A stretch of 64,000 nt of DNA from Siderastrea radians (lineage: Eukaryota > Cnidaria > Anthozoa > Scleractinia > Rhizangiidae), in NCBI GenBank assembly GCA_964017195.1, contig OZ024892.1:17197371-17261370 (forward strand), read 5' to 3'. The notes beneath the pieces were generated by a model. The model made no database searches. It was not told where the DNA came from and worked only from the letters and a program-made list of their open reading frames with translations. Below are positions 55,800-64,000 of this stretch, piece by piece; within the stretch, counting starts at the first letter, position 1; each line of letters opens with the position of its first letter. Both the position numbers and the translations under genes were made by a program.

Positions 55800-56535
55800 A
55801 GGATTTTGTTTTAATAAACAGAACAAAATAGTTGATGCTTCTCGTATTAAAGAGATTTTTGAAAGTGGTAAGCATGTGCAATGCGAATTCCTCGGCGTGC
55901 CTTTGGCAGTGGAATGGTATCTGGTCCGTAGTCAAGAGACCTATTTAGAGTGTGTTTCTGGAAAGGGTGCCCGACAACTTAAGGAAAATCTTAACGTACC
56001 ACATTCAACCTCACCATGATGCAGGACAAAGCCCTCTTCATTTCTTGTGAGTAGGCTGGGGACAACACAGGGTCATTTCATCCCAAATCATTTTGTTCCA
56101 CTAGTGTCCAGGATAGCAATGGAATTACCTGAAGGTAAATTTTGCTTCACTTATCACAATATGACCAACATTTCATCATTTGAAATTAGAGGAATAACTG
56201 TAATCATTAATTACAAAATTTCAGGTCACTGCAATGGTTGGTTTAAAAATGTACAACAACACATGAACTGTCATGGTATATCTGTTGATGTGAAAACTCT
56301 TGAGGAACTTAAAAAGACCAAGCTTGGCCAGCTTCTTCTGCAAAAGATCTCTGCTGATGCATCGAAATTAGTATACAATACTTTTCCATCAGGGGAGTAC
56401 AAGGTCAAAGTGATAGAGAGTTGCAAAGTACGACATGTAATATTTTGTCAATCAATACCACAAAAAAATGTTTTATTAGCTTTAGTTTTTAAACTCCATA
56501 CAGAATGTGTGCCAAAACAATCTCTCAGTGACTAG
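55800..56535 (+). other. Unrecognised frame pair, one stop between
   Basis: One phase is open from about 55800 to a TGA at 56017, then on to 56535. The first part has ASRIKEIFESGKHVQCEFLG and the second FCFTYHNMTNISSFEIRG. A possible acceptor (aaaatttcag) at about 56224 precedes CNGWFKNVQQHMNCHGISVD and SADASKLVYNTFPSGEYKVK. The residue make-up looks protein-like, so this may be a decayed gene or transposon protein. I do not know the family. Confidence 0.3.
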
Positions 56536-57384
56536 CCACTGAACGCCTCAATATCTTAAAGTGAGATTTATATCCTATTTTGACCAGTCTTATATTTTCA
56601 AATATTATTACAGCGCAGTCTTCTTAACTTTTTCCTTTATGGATGTCACCAGAGGTCATCACTAGCATGTTTAATTGAAAACATACTAGCTAAATTAATT
56701 GGTAGTGTTGGAGTACAGAGGATTGGAGAGAATCACTCCCCCTTAAGGTTGGTATTCTACCCAAGGAATGAAGCATTGCTTTTTTGAATAAATCAGCACA
56801 TTAAATTGATCTACCCAATTTACATTACAATGAATAAAACACTCTTCTCACCATCCCCTGCCACCCAAACAATTAGCCTCCCCTTGGAGTAAATTTAAGG
56901 GTTTAGGTATCTATCAGCTATTTGCCTCTCCCCAACAAACGAAGTAAACAAGAGAAAAAAAACAATTAGCAGGCAGCATATTTGTTTTTGCCATAACCCA
57001 AGTGACTGATGTATCCAACAAAGAACGTTGATACAAATATTTCTAGTTTTGGCCTGTCCTTTTAAAACCCCTTTCTGTTGTTGGAAGTTAGAACGCTCTT
57101 GCTTAACCATACAGTTTGCGTGTTTGCTTTGTAGTCTGTTGCTAAGGTCATGCTGGATAACCTTCAAGAGGTTCTTTGCAACAATAATTGAACAATTATG
57201 TTTTGTTTTGGTTTTTTGTGGTTAAAATGAATACGATCATTACATCAATATATGATGGATTTGGCTATCCCCAAGGGCTTAGGTATGTGTTTTGATGAGA
57301 TGAAACACTTTTTTAACCAATAACCAAGGCATCTCGCACTTCATACACCAATTTTCATTGAACAAAATATGTACTTTCCTTATT
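56536..57384. other. No gene seen
   Basis: No motif, repeat or RNA gene is recognisable in this AT-rich stretch. Confidence 0.5.
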
Positions 57385-57850
57385 AGCGGAGCCTGCGGGC
57401 AAAGCCCGCCAGCGGAACTCCATTGCTAAGGAAATTTAGTAACCTATCAATCCAAGAAATTTTGGTTGCGTCGTAATAGTCACATGACCGTCCGTCCGTC
57501 CGCACAGACTCTGCGGGAAGGGGAGGGGAGTCCCGAGACAACCCGACGGGGGTAGAGAATGCCATCTTTTTTTCGCGGGAAATCGCACGGTGCTTTTGGG
57601 TAACCGGCGTTTTTCTTGGTGGGAAATCGCATGACCATCGTCGCTTTTGAAAAAGAGGTTTCTGTAAAAGCTTAAGCTTCTTTAGCATTTAACGATTGCT
57701 CGAGAGTACTGAAGTTTTATAATGGACAAAAAACATCTAATATCTATAAATGGAAAGAAAAAGTTCAAAAGAATACTAGTAGAACACGAAAAGTTCAAGT
57801 TATGAAAGCTGCCTTCAAAGGACATCGCTTTGTTTTCTTCACGTTTTGAA
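57385..57850 (+). repeat. Dispersed repeat family B (copy 2)
   Basis: The copy begins with the short palindrome CTGCGGGCAAAGCCCGCCAG near GGAGCC, passes CCAAGAAATTTTGGTTGCGT and GTCACATGACCGTCCGTCCG, and ends around GAAAAGTTCAAGTTATGAAA. It matches the reverse complement of 12440-12795. Confidence 0.6.
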
Positions 57851-58580
57851 ATGGACATTTGATTCATGCCATTAGAAATGTGTCATTTACTTTTGACTTC
57901 AAAAAATTATTAGAAAACGCGCTCAGATTTGTGAGATTCTTGAATATTTTGCCATGCTCAGCCAATTTCACTTGCGTGGACAGACCTACGATTTTGGAAG
58001 TGTAATGTGAATTGCATTTAAGTATAAACTTACGGGTTTTCGAATAAACTTTTTTGAAAAATGATTTCTCTGTCCATTATTTTGTGTATGTTTATTCATA
58101 ACAGTAGGTCTAAGCACAACCGCAAGACAACTGCACAAGCTTTGCTTTCAAGTTTGACTGTCCGGTCCATCTCTTTGTGCAACTGTCGATTTTCTTGTCC
58201 TAGACGTTTTCAATAGTAATAATCTTTTAAGCGAAGCAGTTGTCGGTTTAAAGCTATTTTATCCCAAAAGCTTCCGAAAACAGTTTTGTGCGTTCCTCAA
58301 AGTGCCTAACTTTATATAGGCTTACTTCGCATCCGCAAAACTTATACCGGCATAATTTAATTGAAGCGTGTTTGGTGTTTCTTTGTTTTGAATCTTGATG
58401 GTCTCTAGTCCAGTTCTGGTCCCTCTCTCTTTGTCACGCAACGCCGGGAGAGAGGGTCCAGTGACAATTGTTTGCGCATGCCCCAAATAAACCAATCACA
58501 GTAGACATGTTACGCGCAATATGCTAAACAAAAGTGGCGCGAAAGAAAGCGGTGAAAATAGTTACGACAACTGAGCAAAA
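57851..58580. other. Upstream region of the DUF6589 gene
   Basis: No core promoter motif is certain. The start codon lies in AAAAATGGCGACATTGG, which resembles the YY1-type start-proximal element common in metazoan TATA-less promoters. CTCTCTCTTTGTCACGCAAC and GGGAGAGAGGGTCC near 58420-58455 are the most structured sequence. Confidence 0.35.
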
Positions 58581-61500
58581 ATGGCGACATTGGCGAGCAC
58601 AGACTCAACTCCAAAGAAAGTTAGCAAAGCAAACACAGAGGGATGTAAAATTTGTGGAACTGTTACTCTCGCAAATGCAAGAGTAACTATTTCAAATTCA
58701 AACAGGAAATCGAAAATTGGACAGGATTTTCAAGCGTACTGTAGTATCGATGTGGGCGCGGAGAAAGGAGTGACTGCGTATTGTTGCCATGGCTGTAAAT
58801 TGAAACTAGAAACCATAGTTAAGAAAATTGTCGACATGAGGGAAAGTTTCATTAACACCAACAAGGAAAAGACTAAACGTCTTCATTTGCCAACGGGCGA
58901 GTCTCCTCAGCCGAAAAAGACTTGTGTTCAAGGCCAAAGGGAGACAGTGGTCAAACGCGGCTTGACGTTTTCAAATTCAGAGAAAGAGAATTCATCGCAC
59001 GACGACGTTGCTCCTGTCGAGAAAGAAAAAACGGACAAGGCCGACATTCCATCCAATCCAAGAACAAACAACCAGTTACATGGAATGGGAGAGGATAATA
59101 CTGACAATATGATAAGAAGCTACCCCGTTTATCGTTCAATAAATGAACGATTCGGTCAGCTGTCGCAGCCACTTCCTCATCGACAATTGTTTCCTTTTTA
59201 TCGAGTCTTTCAGCCACCTCTTCTACCCTTACCTACTCAATTTATGAATCTTCGCCCCCAGCCAGTCGTGAAACGTTTGTCTGTACTAACTGAGTACACG
59301 ACAGGATTCACAGAAACAAAAGAAATAGCTGCGTCTCGACAAAGTATTGCTTTAACACTTGCGAGGGGATCAGATGAAGATGTTGCCAAAGTAGTCATGG
59401 GAAACGATGCTGTCAAAAGATCTTGCATCGCAAATATTTTGAATGAACTGAGTGATCAATGCTCTAAATTGTGCTGCCTAAACAATTCTTCGATGCTGAG
59501 ATCAAAAACTGTTCGTGACATTGTAAGTTTCAAATTTGGCGATTTTGTAAACAAAGGGTTAAAAGAACGCGCAAGCCTTCTGTATCAATTTTTGTTCACC
59601 GTGGCTTGTTCTAAGGCCAGTTCAAGGAATACAGTCAAGACACCAGGGAAAAAGATCCTGGCAATGGCAATGGCTGCTGGAATTCTCCTTAAAGCCCGAA
59701 ACAAAGATATGTGTATGGTTCAAGTGGTAACATCTTTACTACTTCACAGTGGTGGCTTGTCTGAAATGGTGGGTAACAAACTTAACATATACATGTTGTG
59801 GTTCAATTTTTATTTTCCTTTGTTTGTGTGTATGGTAATTTATGATAGTGAGTTAAAAACAAAGGAAAATAAAATTTGAACCAAGGATAAAATTGAACTG
59901 CAACATACACACATACATCTTTATTGCCCCGCAGGGATTTTGCCAATAAATACGTTCAGAAAAATTCTTAACAGCGGGGGCAGCTGTAGTGTCAACTATT
60001 ACTAGTTTGGTAATACAATTGCTATTGTGGACCTGCAATATCAAATAACGATACAAATGTTAAAAGTATGTTAAAAATTATAGAATCAGCATACAAGAAT
60101 GATTTCTGACTAATTTGTCATAAATTTGGGGACAGAAGTAGGTGGCCTTATAGGGAGGTAGCTGAAGGTTTACACAAGAGTGTATCCTGCAGGACAAACG
60201 TAAGTAGCCGTCGTGGAAAGGTGGCCGTTAGTAGAGGTTTAACTGTACTTTGTTAAACCATATTACATTTGCCCTTGCACGGATTTGCCAGATTGAACAA
60301 GTTAGAAGTTTGCTTGTCTCATAGTTCAACCATAAGATATCATAGCCTCATGGCAGAAGACTTTGATGCGGATGTTAAGAAGTGGATTGAGAGTCCTCAA
60401 GACAAACATCTTGTTAAAATAGTTGGTGACAATATCGACACTAGTATAAAGAGGAGGGACCAAAGGAAAGACAACCCCAACACAGATTTTCATTGGTGAG
60501 TCCTTTGTTTCTTAACACTTCATATTAAAAAAATGCAAATAACAACAACATATGAGAATCATTACTGTACAAACTGATAGATAATTTGCTATCAATATAA
60601 CATTACTATTAAAAAAATAATTTTCCAAAATATTAATATTACTTTATGTCAATGTGTATAATTTTTTGTGAGTTAGAAAAGGCTTGTACATAGATGAGTA
60701 AAATAGTGTGAGAGACAATGATGTTTTAAAATGTTGTTCCTTGGCAATCTTGCAGGTTTCTTAGCATGGCATTCAAAGGAAGAATTTCTTTTGCCAACTT
60801 ACCAAATGAAAGACCTACCCATGACAGACAAAGATTCCCACTGACAGAGTTCTTGCTCTCACCTGCAGAGGTTCTCGTGCTTGAACAGCATTATAGCATA
60901 CTATTACTCAGAGTGTTGTGCAGCAACATCTCATTTCTCAAGCCTTTTAGGAAATTTGTCCCTAATCACATTCTCCATGAATATTCTGTTGAAATGAACC
61001 AGAAGTCAGAGGAGCGCTCTCTTGGATTAATCTTTGAAAATGAAAACACTACAGATGGCATGGCTACAATTCTTGAAAGTCTCCATGGGTATGTACCAGA
61101 TGGTGTTGCCAAGGTAGTATTTGGTGGAGATCAGCTAACTTGTGAGAGAGCAACAGGAGTCCAAAGGTTGAGACAAACAGGAAGAACAAAGTCTGAGAGG
61201 TTAGATGGATTCCTACCAACAGCAGAGAGTTGGCATGCTAAAATGTGCTTGATGACGGTGAGCAGAATGTTTATTATTCAATGCATATAAGAGAAACCCT
61301 TTCAAGGAACTAGTTTGATGAAGTTCAGTCCCCTCCTATACCTTAACCCTCTAACCCCAAACATACTCTCTGACTCTTATTCTTTGACATTATTCCTTTG
61401 ACTCTAGTTAATATGTGTACTATATGCTCACAGTGTAAGGGGATTTCTTCCAAGCATTAATATGTTATTCTACAGGTGATTTTTCAAGTTCTTTGGAATG

Positions 61501-64000
61501 AAAAGAGTGCAAAGGATATTGGTACATTGCATCAGTTACGTTGTGCTACATCCCGAACAAATGTCAGTGGAGATGTGAAACATGAAATGAACTGGGTAAT
61601 GATTTTTTTTTATTCATACTCTGTTTTCCCTGTTTGTGCAACTGTTATAAAAAGGTAATGTGTTGGAACTAAGTTCTAAATGAAAATGAACAGAATTGTT
61701 ACAGGAGAAAATTAATGTACATGTAAGTATAATTTGGAAGTAGAGCCTTTCATGGTATCATGTGCATATGTAACAACATTTAATTAGTGAAAACTTTTCT
61801 TGTATAATGTTATTTTATAAAGTTGTAGAAGAGTTAATATCATGTAAAACAAAAATGCAATCAGAAAATTTCAAATTCCAGTGCACCTGTGAATATCTAA
61901 ATGCAGTAAATGCCTAAAATGTGTGCAATTCCAAAATTTTGCATGTTTTTCATACTATTTCAGGCTAGGGATTTGATGGTTGATGCCACTGATGCACACT
62001 GTATAGCTGCAGCCATTAAGTACTTTGGTCTACAAAGCCAAGATGATGACCCAAACAAAAACTTACCACCTTCCCAGCAAGCAAATGCTAAAGTAAAAAA
62101 GGAATGGCTGTACCAAAGTGCTAATGCCATATTAGACAGCTATGTGATGGCAGACATTCGCAAAATTCACTATAATGTTGAAGGTAAAAAGAAAGGGATT
62201 CCCATAACATTAATAATTTATGATTTAATTAACGAATATAAGCATTTAAGTTTTTCAAGTATTACAGGGATTTTAAAATGAGACATCATGACATTAAAGC
62301 ATATCATCTCTAAGCAACATGAATGTAAATGTAAGGTGTGTGTGGAATGAGACCCGAAGTGACTCCTTAGTTACTGTAAAGTTCTCCCTTTGATTGACAT
62401 GCATATCATAAGGCAAATTTCAAGGAGATTCTAGCAGCTTATCAGAAGTCACTTGGGATTTTATTCCAGGCACCCCTTCATTATAGCAAATGCTTTCTTC
62501 ATATCTTTATCATCATCATCAACATCCTCATAATAATAATAATAATAATAATAATAATAGTAAGAATAATAAGAATGGCAGTTTTAGCTAAGTAATAGCA
62601 CTAAGATAATTCTGTAAATTAATGTTAGAAGAAGCAAATAAGCAAATATAAAATAATAAATAACATAAAAAAAAGAAAGTAATCACTGATTATTAAAACG
62701 AAAATTGTCTTCCTTTTTTCCAGTCTCTTGCAATAAACAGACCAGAAAAAGTCAGTCAAGACAAAACAGAAGAAATGATGCCTATGCTGGTAATCATTCA
62801 TTAAATTTAATAGCATCCTATGAAGAAGACAAAAATTATATTTGGTTAAAATCCAAGTAATGACCTAAATGGCTTCCTTGTGTCCAAATGTGAATGAAAG
62901 CTGCAACAAGTAATATAACAAACTATAATATTTCCTTGAAAGAGTGCCGCCATTGCCGCATTTAAAAGCAATAACTAAGCACACCACCCTCCAGCAACAG
63001 CACTATGCTTATTGATTTTTTTGACATTGCTAATGCTGATTATTATTGCTGTTGTATTTTTTTGGATCTGGAAGGAGACATAGATCTTAAAAAACTAATT
63101 TTATTGAGTCTTTCTATGCTATTTGAACAAAACAAAGGAAAAGAAAGAAATATCAGTCGAAAAATATTATTAAATAAGTGCCAGGGTGCTCTTTCGAGTA
63201 AATACGGTGTTGAGGCCCGGGGGGGGTACTCCCTTCTTATAGTGGGCTATACAGGGAGGCTCCACCCAAAAGGGGAGTCTTTTTTAAGCTAACAGTATGT
63301 AAAAGGGTAGGGAAAATTGCCATTTTAGTATACGAAAGGGTCACAAAATCAGCTGCAAAGTGGAAGAAATGGTGGCTAAAGCGAAGTATATCAAAGGGTA
63401 CCACATTTTGGTAGAAGTGACTATGCAACTGAATCAAAACAACTGAAATACTATTGTTTTGGCTTATCCTTGAGGTACAAAAAAGGGGTGCAATTTTACT
63501 CTAAGTATATGAAAGGGGTACCATTTTGGTAAAAAATAGTATATTAAAGGGTAAGGGTTTGAACCTCTGGGGGGGGAGCCTCCCCCAAAGAAACTTTATT
63601 GAGTAGCCCCCCTGGGTATAAAGGCCAGTTTTGATTATCCTTAGGGGTGCAATCGAGCACTTCCTTTCTACCCTGGCTGTCTTCAGCAGACCCGACAAGT
63701 GAGGCAAGCTCTGTATCAACCTCAGATGTTGAAGAGACCTCTGAAGGAACAGAGGACTTTGTCCACAATTATGCCTGTTCATTATTGTTCCTTGGCATGC
63801 TTGTTAAGTATTATGAGGACGCCATAAAAGAAGGTGATGCGAATAGGGAGGAGAAGTTTTGGAAGATAGCCATGCTTATTTTCAAAGCAAGAATCAACAA
63901 CCAATCCAACAGAGTGAAGTATGCCTTTGAGTCATTCAAGTATCTGGCCCTAATTAAGGCAGTCTTGCCTCCAGAACTTGCCATGAAGCTGAAATGGGGA
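58581..64000 (+). CDS. DUF6589-family protein, six exons, runs off the right edge
   Basis: Exons are 58581-59768, 60281-60495, 60756-61257, 61476-61595, 61964-62183 and 63690 onward. Phases fit at every join (0, 2, 0, 0, 1). Exon 1 begins ATGGCGACATTGG and has Cys pairs (CKICG, then CCHGCKLKLE), a Ser/Lys-rich linker and a helical end. Later blocks are KIVGDNIDTSIKRRDQRKD, HILHEYSVEMNQKSEERSLG with ENENTTDGM, VVFGGDQLTCERA, ESWHAKMCLM, LWNEKSAKDIGTLHQLR and, in exon 6, FVHNYACSLLFLGMLVKYYE. These fit DUF6589 as I remember it: a large metazoan and fungal family, very abundant in cnidarians, of unknown function and possibly of transposase origin given its spaced GD/GGD motifs. The exon 2 acceptor reads GCAC|GGATTT where GCAG is expected. 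Confidence 0.75.
60137..60248 (-). repeat. Repeat family C motif (copy 2), inside DUF6589 intron 1
   Basis: GGTGGCCTTATAGGGAGGTA and GGTGGCCGTTAGTAGAGGTT are related words at the two ends of about 110 bp. They match the opposite strand of 26640-26727. It ends 32 bases before the expected exon 2. Confidence 0.45.
62520..62560. repeat. (AAT)n microsatellite in DUF6589 intron 5
   Basis: About eleven AAT/ATA units follow a CATCATCATCAACATCC stretch. Confidence 0.9.
63205..63640 (+). repeat. Dispersed repeat family A (copy 2), inside DUF6589 intron 5
   Basis: It begins GGCCCGGGGGGGGTACTCCC and contains AAAAGGGTAGGGAAAATTGC, GGGGTACCATTTTGGTAAAA and GGTTTGAACCTCTG. All of these recur reversed at 10046-10450. 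The right edge is about 50 bp from the exon 6 acceptor, so the element sits close to the splice site. Confidence 0.7.

Noticed and set aside
59769..59776. Alternative DUF6589 exon 1 donor at GG|GTAACA (59773)
   Set aside because: It would leave phase 1, which does not join to the reading frame of exon 2. The donor at 59769 gives phase 0 and continues the protein.
1..64000. A complete novel multi-gene system such as a defence or biosynthetic cluster
   Set aside because: Apart from two spliced genes, everything recognisable is a transposon, repeat or pseudogene. No co-oriented set of intact unknown genes was seen.

Overview
The window is animal nuclear DNA, most likely from a cnidarian and probably a stony coral. 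Genes are split by canonical GT-AG introns, spacing is loose and AT-rich, and nearly everything is made of mobile elements of many classes: DIRS-like, BEL/Pao, Gypsy, L2/CR1-like LINE, Penelope, hAT, Helitron, Tc1/mariner, THAP/DDE and many small inverted-repeat elements. The species-level guess rests on my memory of multicopy coral protein families (DUF6589, DIRS-like gag, a PIN-like family). No search was run.

Only two loci look like ordinary spliced genes. A short BEN-domain gene (exons at about 3957-4055, 4445-4546, 7011-7191 and 7289-7374, + strand) hosts a 5'-truncated LINE in its second intron. At the right edge a DUF6589-family gene starts at 58581 and runs off the end. Its exon phases fit throughout, but the expected acceptor of exon 2 reads AC instead of AG.

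Layout: 1-406 DIRS-like remnant; 2365-2982 small inverted and tandem repeats; 3957-7374 BEN gene with LINE; 7540-11820 a 1.35-kb inverted repeat around a 1.6-kb spacer; 11955-12790 SINE and a dispersed repeat; 13083-16690 a 65-bp satellite split by a nearly intact hAT transposon; 16695-21660 a decayed Helitron (minus); 22018-23449 a decayed THAP/DDE transposon (minus); 23877-31990 MITEs, SINE, LINE and Gypsy remnants and a GGGAATTCC-rich repeat; 32165-33993 two head-to-tail Tc1/mariner copies; 34318-36087 two pseudogenes (DM-domain-like, CUE-like); 36455-42094 SINE, LINE and unrecognised gene-family remnants; 42660-45594 a DIRS-like element cut by a MITE; 46335-48453 BEL/Pao zinc knuckles, a spliced PIN-like gene fragment and a second DDE remnant; 48690-50620 a SINE holding a Penelope-like element with a hammerhead-ribozyme motif; 50812-52345 a TTAA-flanked element; 52346-54000 BEL/Pao gag-protease remnant; 54017-55624 two MITEs; 55800-58580 unrecognised frames and repeats; 58581-64000 DUF6589 gene.

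I see no operon, CRISPR array, rRNA or convincing functional tRNA. The most informative structures are the hAT insertion whose removal restores the satellite register exactly, the hammerhead motif downstream of the Penelope ORF, the DM-domain pseudogene with one clean nonsense change, and the acceptor lesion in the DUF6589 gene.
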